A DNA stretch of 39,987 nt from Lachnospiraceae bacterium. GTDB lineage: Bacteria > Bacillota > Clostridia > Lachnospirales > Lachnospiraceae. The stretch is from NCBI GenBank assembly GCA_017392525.1, contig JAFOVD010000055.1, forward strand, positions 1 to 39,987, in the 5' to 3' direction. The notes beneath the pieces were generated by a model. The model worked only from the letters and a program-made list of their open reading frames with translations, was not told where the DNA came from and made no database searches. A program made the translations under genes and the position numbers. Numbering within the stretch: position 1 is the first letter of the stretch; the number at the start of each line of letters is the position of its first letter. Shown here piece by piece: positions 16,805-25,431 of the stretch.

Positions 16805-18349
16805 CTAGAATCCTGCATAAATCAGGTCTGCAGGCTCATACCCTGCACCGTATGCACCGAAAATTATAATTGCAAAAATCAATAAATAATAAACTGCCCA
16901 CCGCTTCGGTCTTGTCATAGACGGAATCATTTCAAATGTTTCCGGACACTTCTCCAGACGATAATCCATCCAGAAAACAATGGCCGAAGCAATTCCTATA
17001 ATCAGAGCATCTCCCCTGCCGATTCCCATATTGAAAAGTTCAGTAAACATTCCCATTTCAACAAACTTTCCGGCAAATGTATTACTGCACATACGAACAA
17101 ACTGTTCCAGGGTCTCCGCCCTAAAGAGCATTTCACCCAACAGAATGATGAACCAGGTTCTAACAATACGTATTCCAGTGACTATACGTCCATCCGTACG
17201 CAGATGAACAATCTTGTAAAATTTCTCGCCCAATGGCTCTAACGCAACTTCTAAAAGCAATATTACAAAATAATATACACCGTACATGATGTATGGAATT
17301 TTAGGTCCATGCCATAAACCATTCAGCATCCATACCGGGAACAATGCAATTGCTGAGGTCACCACCATGGTGATATATTTTCCCATATGCTTACGACCAT
17401 ACTTATTCCATTTCTTCATCAGTTTCGATGTGGTCACTGGGTAGAAAATATAGTTCTTAAACCAAACACCCAGGGATATATGCCATCTGCGCCAGAACTC
17501 TGCAGCGCTTTTCGCAAAAAACGGCTGTCTAAAATTCTCCGGAAGCTTAACATTAAAGATTCGGGCAGAACCAATTACAATATCAATTGTTCCAGAAAAT
17601 TCCATGTACAACTGAACTGTAGTAAACAGTGCACAGATTACAATCATTACACCGGTAAAATTGGTATTTACTCGATAAAAATTATTAACAACCGGATTCA
17701 GGCGGTCAGCAATAATCATGCGCTTAAAGAGACCCCAACCAATTCTGATTGCTCCCTGAACAATACTATCCGCTGTTATTGGATTTCCTTCAAACAGCTG
17801 ATCCTTTGTATCTGAATAACGACAGATTGGTCCCTCCATCAAGGTCGGGAAAAAGATCATAAACAAAAAAAGTTTTGCAAAATTACGTTCCGCCTCAATT
17901 CTCTTCCAATAAACATCCAGAATGTATCCTACGGCCTGCAATGTATAGAAAGAAATTCCAATTGGTACAAGAATCTCACCCATAGTAAAGGTAGTTTCAT
18001 GACCAAGTTGTGTAAGCACCTGACTTATAATATCCAGAGTAAAAGCAGTATATTTAAGCACTGCCAGAATACCCACAACAGAAACAACTGCCGTAAGCAT
18101 TACTCTCTTTTTCTTCTTTTTTAGAATCTTCTTGTCGGAATTATGGATAGAAACTATCCCGATTGCGGCTCCATAAGCAACTGCTGTTGTTATAACAGCC
18201 CAATAGATAAGTGTCTGGCTAATCAGCATAAAAAACGTTACGCTTGATGCCAATAAGCCAACCCACCGATAGCGTTTTGGTAAAACCTGATACAGTAACA
18301 TCGCTATCGGCAGGAATATAATAAAATATGTATTTGTATTATATGCCAT
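16805..18349 (-). CDS. MBOAT-family O-acyltransferase (DltB/AlgI-like)
   Basis: A 514-residue polytopic membrane protein, about 11 segments. MBOAT signatures are EFWRRWHISLGVWFKNY (284-300) and the catalytic H347 in LNGLWHGPK. It should move an acyl or aminoacyl group from a cytoplasmic carrier to the outside. The C-terminus ends PADLIYAGF. This Tyr-containing tail resembles the C-terminal Tyr motif of the small protein DltX, proposed as a covalent aminoacyl relay in Dlt systems (from memory); no separate dltX gene is visible here. First gene of the six-gene operon. The length and C-terminal extension are closer to AlgI/PatA-type MBOATs than to the shorter DltB. Confidence 0.92.
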   Translation of the reverse strand: MAYNTNTYFIIFLPIAMLLYQVLPKRYRWVGLLASSVTFFMLISQTLIYWAVITTAVAYGAAIGIVSIHNSDKKILKKKKKRVMLTAVVSVVGILAVLKYTAFTLDIISQVLTQLGHETTFTMGEILVPIGISFYTLQAVGYILDVYWKRIEAERNFAKLFLFMIFFPTLMEGPICRYSDTKDQLFEGNPITADSIVQGAIRIGWGLFKRMIIADRLNPVVNNFYRVNTNFTGVMIVICALFTTVQLYMEFSGTIDIVIGSARIFNVKLPENFRQPFFAKSAAEFWRRWHISLGVWFKNYIFYPVTTSKLMKKWNKYGRKHMGKYITMVVTSAIALFPVWMLNGLWHGPKIPYIMYGVYYFVILLLEVALEPLGEKFYKIVHLRTDGRIVTGIRIVRTWFIILLGEMLFRAETLEQFVRMCSNTFAGKFVEMGMFTELFNMGIGRGDALIIGIASAIVFWMDYRLEKCPETFEMIPSMTRPKRWAVYYLLIFAIIIFGAYGAGYEPADLIYAGF

Positions 18350-18442
18350 TTCTTTTGCCTCATTTCAGAATTATACATTTTATAATAGCTCATAAACCTT
18401 TATAAAATATAAAAAGAACCTAAAGAATTCTTAAGTTTAAAA

Positions 18443-18931
18443 CTATTCTTCATGAAGCTTCTTCGGGCGGCGTTTCCCGGTGATTTCATCTACTTCAATA
18501 CGCATAACCGTTACAATGGACGCCATACGTTCATCAAATGAGAACTCCTCGCTTCCCGTTTGAGTTTTCATAAGCTTTTTCAGCCCATGAATCTTCTCCT
18601 CCACATCATCTACAAAGAAAATCGTACCTGTTCCCATCAGGCACTCATACGCCACTCCATATTGGCATGCGACTCTTCCGGTAAATGGCTCAATAGACCG
18701 TTCCATTGTGAAACAGCAAACAGGATTTTTACGGATGATATCCAGTTTTCGTCCAACATGTGCGCTATGCAAATAAAGTATCTTCTTACCTTCTCTCTCA
18801 TCCACGCCATAATTCATCGGAACAATATACGGTTTCCCATCATCTACCAGTCCCAGATGAAGATACAAACAGCCTTCTAATAAATCCTGTAACTCTTTCT
18901 CGTCTGTTATTTCTCTTTCTCTTTTTGTCAT
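18443..18931 (-). CDS. Pyridoxamine 5'-phosphate oxidase-like FMN-binding protein (NimA type)
   Basis: A 162-residue split-barrel protein of the pyridoxamine-phosphate-oxidase-like family. Features: LHLGLVDDGKPYIVPMNYG near 25-43, YLHSAHVGRKLD (about 53-64), VCCFTMER, and a C-terminal MRIEVDEITGKRRP. Many relatives are annotated as 5-nitroimidazole resistance or flavin-nucleotide-binding proteins. GGGGTGA precedes the ATG. True PdxH activity is unlikely because the conserved PLP-binding arginines of PdxH are not evident. It runs in the same direction as the dlt-like operon 93 bases downstream, with an AT-rich imperfect hairpin between, so cotranscription is uncertain. Confidence 0.85.
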   Translation of the reverse strand: MTKREREITDEKELQDLLEGCLYLHLGLVDDGKPYIVPMNYGVDEREGKKILYLHSAHVGRKLDIIRKNPVCCFTMERSIEPFTGRVACQYGVAYECLMGTGTIFFVDDVEEKIHGLKKLMKTQTGSEEFSFDERMASIVTVMRIEVDEITGKRRPKKLHEE

Positions 18932-19009
18932 AATCTCACCCCTGCAATCAAAGCATTATCATTTCCTAATTTATACTAAAAGTATTACCACTCACTGTCA
19001 AATTGAGGA

Positions 19010-19058
19010 AAAAAAGTCCCCGCAAGACCCAGAATCAACTCTGAATCCTACGAGGACT
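19010..19058 (-). terminator. Intrinsic terminator after the APC transporter
   Basis: On the minus strand AGTCCTCG...GGATTCAGA pairs with TTCTGG...GCGGGGACT as a long bulged stem, followed by seven T. It begins 22 bases after the transporter stop. Confidence 0.85.
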
Positions 19059-19080
19059 AAACTAAAATCTTATTTTGTTT

Positions 19081-20625
19081 TTATTCTGCTTCTGCTACTG
19101 TTTCTTCTACATCTTCTGATGCAATTTTACCGTTAGCAACACGCTTCTCATAACGTGTATAGATAATCCATGCTACCAATCCAAAGATTACAGGGCCACT
19201 GAGTGACCAGAATGTTGTCTTGATATCACCATCAAGAGCTGGCTGAATAATAGCAAATGTATTTGCAAGTAATAGAGTTAATGTTACAACATAACCCCAG
19301 AAATTTGCAGACTTCTGTGTCTTGTAAACAACGAAGCTTCGATCGATTCCTTCCATCTTCTTAAACTTAGGGAATGCAAATGAGATAAACATATAAGGAA
19401 CTGTCATACCAACATTTACCATAGCTGTTAAGATCAGGAAGAACTGCTGCATTGTATCTCCACCGAAGGATACAAGAAGAACCATAACACAAACAATTGT
19501 GCACTGAACCCACATAGCATTCTTAGGCATACCGTCTTCTGCGATTTCGCCCATCTTGCCAGGCCAGAGCTCCTTTGGAGTACCATCGATTAACTGCTTT
19601 AATGGAGAATATACAAGTGTAAATAATGCACCCATAAGTGCAAGAAGCATAATTAATGCATATACACGAGCAAATCCATGTGCAAGTGCTACCTGAGTAG
19701 CAGCAGAAGCACCGAAAGCCTTACCAAATGCAGCTGCAAAGTTAGACATAATTACATAGGAAACATTTCCAAGTGTAATGCTGTCTGTTCCAAGGATTTC
19801 ACTATAGTTTGTGAATGAACCTACTAACATAATAAGAAGTGCATATCCTACTACAATAACCATAGCAGCTGTAACGATTCCCTTAGGGAAGTTCTTCTTA
19901 GGATTTTCTGTCTTATCTACAAGACCACCAACGGCTTCAATTCCACCGTATGCAAAAAGTGCATATACGATGAAGGACAGAATCATGATTGGGCTGCCCT
20001 GGTAAGCAACGTTCAGCGGAGTCTTAAGAGATTCAAATCCCTGGAATGGCTGCTCAAGCTGACCATGACGGGCAATAATCATTACAACAGAACCTACTAC
20101 AACCATAATATTGATTGCAAGTACTGCAGTACCACCAACAGATGTTACCTTGCTGATCTTATCAATACCCTTTGCATCGAAGTATGTAATGAAGATGAAG
20201 AATAACACTGCCATAATACCAAGAAGTCTGGATCCTGATAAGAATTCAGAACCGAAAAGTGACCAGTTAGAAGTACAGTCTTCACCAAAGATGATATTTG
20301 ATACAGGTACCCAGATACCTGAAGAAACATTTACCATCCAAAGTACATAAGATGTATACCACATAAATGTTCCGATGAATGCGTACTTTGGTCCAACGGA
20401 CTTACACATCCATGAATACATACCACCTGTTTCATGACGGAATGCAGAACCGAACTCTGCTACCATGAATGCAAATGGAATGAAGAATAAGATACCAGCA
20501 ATAACGAACCAAGGAATAGCTGCGTATCCCATTAAATAATAGGATCTTGGAATGTTATTGAATCCGTATACTGATGTGAAAATCATCAGAATGAGGGACA
20601 TTAACCCAAGTTTTTTCTCTTTCAT
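19081..20625 (-). CDS. APC-superfamily amino acid transporter (YjeM/GadC-like)
   Basis: A 514-residue protein with 12 predicted membrane segments and a hydrophilic acidic C-terminal tail (EDVEETVAEAE). The first helix SLILMIFTSVYGFNN and the segment FVYALFAYGGIEAVGGLVDKTENP match the helix 1 and helix 6 consensus of amino acid/polyamine transporters. Its overall length and TM1/TM6 style are closest to the glutamate:GABA antiporter group (YjeM, GadC). The exact substrate cannot be read from sequence. It is monocistronic, divergent from a LytTR response regulator/sensor pair that probably controls it, and ends in a strong terminator. Confidence 0.9.
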   Translation of the reverse strand: MKEKKLGLMSLILMIFTSVYGFNNIPRSYYLMGYAAIPWFVIAGILFFIPFAFMVAEFGSAFRHETGGMYSWMCKSVGPKYAFIGTFMWYTSYVLWMVNVSSGIWVPVSNIIFGEDCTSNWSLFGSEFLSGSRLLGIMAVLFFIFITYFDAKGIDKISKVTSVGGTAVLAINIMVVVGSVVMIIARHGQLEQPFQGFESLKTPLNVAYQGSPIMILSFIVYALFAYGGIEAVGGLVDKTENPKKNFPKGIVTAAMVIVVGYALLIMLVGSFTNYSEILGTDSITLGNVSYVIMSNFAAAFGKAFGASAATQVALAHGFARVYALIMLLALMGALFTLVYSPLKQLIDGTPKELWPGKMGEIAEDGMPKNAMWVQCTIVCVMVLLVSFGGDTMQQFFLILTAMVNVGMTVPYMFISFAFPKFKKMEGIDRSFVVYKTQKSANFWGYVVTLTLLLANTFAIIQPALDGDIKTTFWSLSGPVIFGLVAWIIYTRYEKRVANGKIASEDVEETVAEAE

Positions 20626-20645
20626 TTTTTTCTCTCTCTTTCTTG

Positions 20646-20676
20646 AAGTTACTGTTTGTATTAGTAAGCGTAACTT
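20646..20676 (-). promoter_or_regulatory. Inverted repeat upstream of the APC transporter, candidate LytTR site
   Basis: AAGTTAC (20646-20652) and GTAACTT (20670-20676) form a 7-bp inverted repeat with a 17-base spacer, 20-50 bases upstream of the transporter ATG and between it and the divergent LytTR regulator. The function is inferred from position only. Confidence 0.35.
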
Positions 20677-20736
20677 ATCAGATTTATTCTAATTTCAAAT
20701 TAATCCGTCTTCGCTTTTTTGCATTAAACTGTCGTA

Positions 20737-20765
20737 TTGATGTATCAAACTTTATGTTGTAATAT
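20737..20765 (+). promoter_or_regulatory. Promoter of the two-component operon
   Basis: TTGATG (20737-20742) and TAATAT (20760-20765) are separated by 17 bases, giving a transcription start near 20772, 24 bases before the regulator ATG. Confidence 0.6.
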
Positions 20766-20795
20766 AAAAAACCTAGAACTACGTAGGAGGTGAAT

Positions 20796-21509
20796 ATGCT
20801 TCACATTGCAATTTGCGAAGATGAAAGAAATTTATCAATTCTATTGGAAAATCTTCTCTACAAGGTAATAGAGGAAGATACCGACTATCAGTGTGAGATT
20901 GATGTGTTTAATAGACCTGAAGACTTTTTTGAACATCGTGAGAAGCTATATGATCTCTACTTTTTAGATATAGAATTTTCAAACAGCCGCTATAACGGTC
21001 TGGATATCGCTCGATTTATCACAGATGACGATAACGGCACTATTATATTCGTATCCTCTCATCCCGGTTATTCCATTGAGAGTATTAAATATAAGCCTTT
21101 TCGCTATCTGTTAAAACCGATAGACGAAACCAAGGTACATGCGCTTATACATGAATTTATCCGGGAAAATCAGGACAAAAAACTATATATCCGCTTTAAA
21201 AGCGGTCGTGACAATGTTTATATCAATTGCCAGCGCATCCTCTGCATCTCCAACGAGGATAATCGTAGACTGCGAATCCACTTTGCCGATGGTTCAGATG
21301 ACGAAATCTACTATGGCAAGACCGGCGAAGTCGAAGCCCAGCTTCCAAGTTATTCCTTTGCCCGTGCCAACAAGGGCCTAATCGTTAATCTGCGCTACGT
21401 AAGCTCCATCAACAAAGGGGAAATCACTTTAACTAACGGATTCAGCGATACCCTTAGCCGTGGACGAAAAAAGAGTTTTGAAGAGGCGCTGCATCGATTT
21501 TTATTCTAG
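20796..21509 (+). CDS. LytTR-family response regulator (AgrA/VirR type)
   Basis: A 237-residue protein. The receiver domain (1-125) has acidic residues CEDE, the phosphorylated Asp in YFLDIEF and a Lys in LLKPID. The LytTR DNA-binding domain (about 135-237) includes YINCQRILCIS and FARANKGLIVNLRYVSSI. I choose the ATG at 20796, five bases after AGGAGG, over an in-frame GTG two codons earlier that overlaps the ribosome site. The partner kinase follows nine bases downstream, and the divergent APC transporter is the most likely target. Confidence 0.93.
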   Translation: MLHIAICEDERNLSILLENLLYKVIEEDTDYQCEIDVFNRPEDFFEHREKLYDLYFLDIEFSNSRYNGLDIARFITDDDNGTIIFVSSHPGYSIESIKYKPFRYLLKPIDETKVHALIHEFIRENQDKKLYIRFKSGRDNVYINCQRILCISNEDNRRLRIHFADGSDDEIYYGKTGEVEAQLPSYSFARANKGLIVNLRYVSSINKGEITLTNGFSDTLSRGRKKSFEEALHRFLF

Positions 21510-21518
21510 GAGCGTTAT

Positions 21519-22817
21519 ATGACACTTTCGATTCTATTATTAATACTACATCTCCTCGATATCGGGCTCCCTGTCTTGATTTCCGGAGTATATTTCCGCA
21601 AAACATTTGATTTCAAGCATTCCGAGACATTTTTCTATCTGTTTAATGTTCTCGGAATGCTCTTAATTGCTGTTCTCCCAAGATTTTCCGGCTTTATTCT
21701 GCTTCGGCTCTGCATCTTCTTCGGAGTATTCTTTATAGCAAATCAGATTTTCTTGGAGGGAAGTATCTGGAAAAAGCTTTATCATGTTATGCAATTTACT
21801 TTTTCCTATATTATCTGCGAATTTGGATATGCACTGACAGTGGAAAATTTTCAAAGCCGCTACAATGTAACCTCTGTCCATGCTGCAATTCACGAGACAT
21901 TGCTCTATCTGGTATTCTCCTTAGCTGTACTTCTTTATTTCGAAATCCAGTTACACTTCTTCCTGAAGAAATCACTGGAAATAACAACGGCGCTCTATCA
22001 GTCAATGACCCCAATGTTACTGATTTTCCTTGCACTACTTATGGTCTCATACAAGATGAGTAGTTACGAGTTCAATATGATTTTGCTTTTCTGCCTGATT
22101 CTTATGAATCTGGCAATTCTGTATCTCTACCGAGTACTCATGAATGCAAGTCAAAAACTGGCAGAAGAAAAGTTAAAATTTCAGGAGCATGATTATTTCC
22201 AGCAAAAGCTGAAGGACGAGAAAACCTTATCAACCCTGAGACATGATATGAAAAACATGCTTCTCTCTGTTCAGGCTGATATTATGCTTGAGGATTATAA
22301 ATGTGCCTCACAAAAAATTGACAAGATTACCCGGAAGATTTCATCCGCAAATCACTCTATTTCAGGGGTACAGACCATTGATGTAATTCTTTCTCCGAAG
22401 ATTGATTATATGTATCAAGAACAGATTTCCTTCTCCACAGAGTTTTCCATAAAAGACGAGAAGCCTCTGAAGAACCACTCTCTGGATTTGGCTATCATAC
22501 TTGGAAACTTGATGGATAACGCCATTGAAGGCACTATGCGTCTGGATTTGCCGGATGAATCCATGTCACGCCTAGTGGAAACCAGATATATTGATTTAAA
22601 AATAAAACAGGATGCAAACATGCTTACGATTCTTATCGCAAACAGTTCACATCCTGTTCATATCGCATCTGGTGGCCCTCAACTTTCTGAGAAATCCACC
22701 GGACGAATCGGTATCGGCATCGAAACTATCCGAGAACGCGTATCCGCCCTAAACGGATACTGCAGTTTCAAATCCCTGGACAATCGTTTCCAGGTTATCG
22801 TACAGTTACCTCTTTAG
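21519..22817 (+). CDS. GHKL-type sensor histidine kinase (AgrC-like)
   Basis: A 432-residue kinase. The N-terminal 205 residues form about six membrane helices without a large extracellular domain. A short coiled coil leads to the phospho-acceptor motif STLRHDMKN, then an HATPase domain with the N box GNLMDNAIEGT and the G box GIGIETIRERVSALNG. This is the HPK10/AgrC architecture usually paired with LytTR regulators; peptide sensing is common in that group, but no propeptide gene is seen here. GGAGC precedes the ATG. Its end overlaps the convergent kinase-like gene by four bases. Confidence 0.92.
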   Translation: MTLSILLLILHLLDIGLPVLISGVYFRKTFDFKHSETFFYLFNVLGMLLIAVLPRFSGFILLRLCIFFGVFFIANQIFLEGSIWKKLYHVMQFTFSYIICEFGYALTVENFQSRYNVTSVHAAIHETLLYLVFSLAVLLYFEIQLHFFLKKSLEITTALYQSMTPMLLIFLALLMVSYKMSSYEFNMILLFCLILMNLAILYLYRVLMNASQKLAEEKLKFQEHDYFQQKLKDEKTLSTLRHDMKNMLLSVQADIMLEDYKCASQKIDKITRKISSANHSISGVQTIDVILSPKIDYMYQEQISFSTEFSIKDEKPLKNHSLDLAIILGNLMDNAIEGTMRLDLPDESMSRLVETRYIDLKIKQDANMLTILIANSSHPVHIASGGPQLSEKSTGRIGIGIETIRERVSALNGYCSFKSLDNRFQVIVQLPL

Positions 22818-23425
22818 TCGATGTCACCCTGTCGAACGATTTCTGCAATGATTTCAGCACATCGTTCCGGACCAACTTCACCAGTATTTAAGCAGATATC
22901 ATAGTTATGATAATCGCCGAGTTCCTGGTGTGTATACTGCTTATAATATGTCTCGCGGAGGATATCATGTCTTTCGCGAGCTTTTTTTGGATCAATTCCG
23001 ATATTCTCTTCCAACTCCGCCGCTCTTTTTGTTCGAACGTCCTTGTCTGCATAGAGAAATACATTAAAGCTTGGAATATTAGCTTCTCTTAAGACAAATC
23101 CGGCGCATCGGCCAACAATAATACAAGGTTCCTTGGACAAACTGAGGATTACCTCCTTCTGCGCATGGAAAATACTGTCATAAGAACTGCTATAGACCAT
23201 AGCATTGTTCATTACACTGTTTAAGAAGCGAGTGGCGCGGCTCATAGCCTCACCCTCTCTTCTGATATCCTCTTCTGAATAGCCACTTCTCTTTGCTGTC
23301 TCTGTTACAAAATCTCTATCATAAAATGGAATTCCCAATTCCTCTGACAATCGGCGCGCAACAGTTCTTCCATATGCAGCATATTCACGACTGATACAAA
23401 TTACAGGATATTTCAAACCTTCCAT
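22814..23425 (-). CDS. Cytidylate-kinase-like family protein
   Basis: A 203-residue protein of the cytidylate kinase-like family (Cytidylate_kin_2). It begins VICISREYAAYGRTVARRLSEELGIPFYDRD, the P-loop region with a non-canonical Gly pattern, followed by CIIVGRCAGFVL and VFLYADKDVRTKRAAELE (lid and base region). AGGAGGAG precedes the ATG. It is the third gene of the TRAP-TAXI operon, 29 bases after the permease. Relatives occur beside transporters and CBS-domain proteins, but the substrate is not established. It lacks the usual length and motifs of housekeeping Cmk. Confidence 0.85.
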   Translation of the reverse strand: MEGLKYPVICISREYAAYGRTVARRLSEELGIPFYDRDFVTETAKRSGYSEEDIRREGEAMSRATRFLNSVMNNAMVYSSSYDSIFHAQKEVILSLSKEPCIIVGRCAGFVLREANIPSFNVFLYADKDVRTKRAAELEENIGIDPKKARERHDILRETYYKQYTHQELGDYHNYDICLNTGEVGPERCAEIIAEIVRQGDID

Positions 23426-23454
23426 TTGTTTCTCCTCCTCAAATTTAAATAACT

Positions 23455-25413
23455 TTATGCTCCTGCAACCGGATGATTACGCTTTGACATAATTTTCAAA
23501 GCAACCAAACCAGCAGCAAGAAGTACCGCACCAGCCAAATCCGTAATCAGCGCCGGATGAATCAACATAAGTCCACCTAACGCAATCACAATACGAATCA
23601 ATGGATTCATATGAGTAAAGCAGTAGCCCTCCAGAGCCGCCGCCAAACCGAATACACCCAACACAGATGTAATAATAATCTGAACAACTGCAAGTGGTGT
23701 AGTATCAATCAAAAGCATCGCCGGGTTATATGCAAACATATAAGGTACGATAAAGGCCGCAATCGCAAGCTTTGAAGCCTGGAATGCTGTTCTCATAGGA
23801 TTACTCTTTGCAATTGCAGAACCGGCATAGGCTGCCAGCGCAACCGGTGGAGTAATATCAGCCACAATACCAAAGTAGAATACGAAGAAATGAGCCGCAA
23901 TTGCAGGCACACCCATACGTACCAGAATCGGAGCGGTTGTAGCCGCCATAATACAATAATTTGCTGTTGTAGGCACACCCATGCCAAGTACGATACAGCA
24001 AAGCATTGTCAGTACCAGCGCAATAATCAGATGATTTCCTGCAACACCAACAATGGCATTAATCAAATCATTGGCAAGACCAGTCATTGTGATTGCACCG
24101 GAAATGATACCTGCAACACCGCAAGCCGCGCCTACAGTAATGGCACTACGACCACCCTGCTCTAATGCCTGTAAAATCTTCTTTGGTGTGATTCGATTTT
24201 CTGAATCAAATAAGCTGACAACAATAGAAAGTAAGATGGCAAATGCCGCTGCTCTCTGCATTGTCATATAGTTTCCGGATACCCACACTACCAGCATAAT
24301 TAAAGGTAGTAAAAGATATGATTTTTTCAATAACTTACCAAGCTTTGGCAAATCTTCTTTCGAAATACCTGTCAATCCAAGTTTCTTTGCCTCAAGATGT
24401 ACTGAGATAAAGATTCCTAGGAAATACAACAGCGCAGGCAACACCGCTCTGGCCAGAATACTTGAGTATGGAACTCCAACAAAGTCTGCCATTAGAAATG
24501 CAGCTGCACCCATTATCGGAGGCATGATCTGTCCACCGGTAGAACTTGCTGCCTCTACCGCACCGGCAAATTCGGATTTATACCCTGTCTTTTTCATCAT
24601 CGGGATTGTAACAGAACCGGTTGTTACTGTATTACCTACAGAAGATCCGGAAACCATACCGCAAAGTGCAGATGAAATAACCGCTACCTTGGCCGGGCCA
24701 CCGGCATATCGTCCTGCAACACTATTAGCCATCTTAATAAAGAACTCGGAAATACCGGTCTTCTCCAAAAATGCACCAAATATAATGAAAACAACAATAA
24801 ATTTCGAACAAACATTAACCGGTGTAGAGAAGATACCCTCTTTCGTATAGAAAAGATTACGAACCAGATAACGTACTCTACCCAAAAATTCCGGATTGGT
24901 TAACCCAAATCCAAGTGCATATACCACAAAAAATCCAGCTACAATCAGAATTGGAATACCAACACAACGTCGGGTAACTTCAATCAGCGCTGCTATTGCA
25001 ATAATTCCGATGAAAATTTGATACCATTCAAATCTGGTACCCTGATTGATGATTGCATTGGCATTAAAAGTAAAATACATATAAGATCCCGTGCCTGCAA
25101 TCATAAAAATCAAATCATACCATGGTATATGGTTAGGGGTCTGTTCACCCTTTTTTGCAGGATAAATCAAGAATCCCATAAGAATAATCAGCCCCATAAA
25201 GCTTGTGAGTCTGATTTCCTCAAGAAATGTTGCAAACAGAGTAACCCAGATACACCACAGTGAAAATGCTACCAAAATAAGTGCAACTGCCACCTTGGCT
25301 TTGCCTTCCCAGATACGGGTATTACTCTCTCTGTCATATTTTTTCATTACGGCATCAATCGTTTCTGCCGAAACCTCCGGAGCAGAGGCATGATGGTTTA
25401 ATTTCTCGCTCAT
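23455..25413 (-). CDS. TRAP transporter fused permease (DctQM type)
   Basis: A 652-residue integral membrane protein that fuses the small (4 TM) and large (12 TM) subunits of a TRAP transporter, as usual for TAXI-type systems. Recognisable permease segments include GGQIMPPIMGAAAFLMADF, SGSSVGNTVTTGSVTIP and FYFGIVADITPPVALAAY. It uses a sodium or proton gradient to import a small organic acid or amino acid delivered by the binding protein. GGAGGG precedes the ATG. It follows the TAXI gene by 18 bases and precedes the cytidylate-kinase-like gene. Confidence 0.95.
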   Translation of the reverse strand: MSEKLNHHASAPEVSAETIDAVMKKYDRESNTRIWEGKAKVAVALILVAFSLWCIWVTLFATFLEEIRLTSFMGLIILMGFLIYPAKKGEQTPNHIPWYDLIFMIAGTGSYMYFTFNANAIINQGTRFEWYQIFIGIIAIAALIEVTRRCVGIPILIVAGFFVVYALGFGLTNPEFLGRVRYLVRNLFYTKEGIFSTPVNVCSKFIVVFIIFGAFLEKTGISEFFIKMANSVAGRYAGGPAKVAVISSALCGMVSGSSVGNTVTTGSVTIPMMKKTGYKSEFAGAVEAASSTGGQIMPPIMGAAAFLMADFVGVPYSSILARAVLPALLYFLGIFISVHLEAKKLGLTGISKEDLPKLGKLLKKSYLLLPLIMLVVWVSGNYMTMQRAAAFAILLSIVVSLFDSENRITPKKILQALEQGGRSAITVGAACGVAGIISGAITMTGLANDLINAIVGVAGNHLIIALVLTMLCCIVLGMGVPTTANYCIMAATTAPILVRMGVPAIAAHFFVFYFGIVADITPPVALAAYAGSAIAKSNPMRTAFQASKLAIAAFIVPYMFAYNPAMLLIDTTPLAVVQIIITSVLGVFGLAAALEGYCFTHMNPLIRIVIALGGLMLIHPALITDLAGAVLLAAGLVALKIMSKRNHPVAGA

Positions 25414-25431
25414 TCTACTGTCCCTCCTCTT

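Noticed and set aside
11059-18349. Calling the operon a standard dlt operon for D-alanylation of teichoic acid
   Set aside because: Extra decarboxylase and glycosyltransferase, AlgI-length MBOAT, no separate dltX and Ser for the selectivity Cys.
18350-18442. Terminator and promoter between the FMN-binding protein and the MBOAT gene
   Set aside because: Only an AT-rich imperfect hairpin and weak -10-like boxes are visible; not firm enough to annotate.
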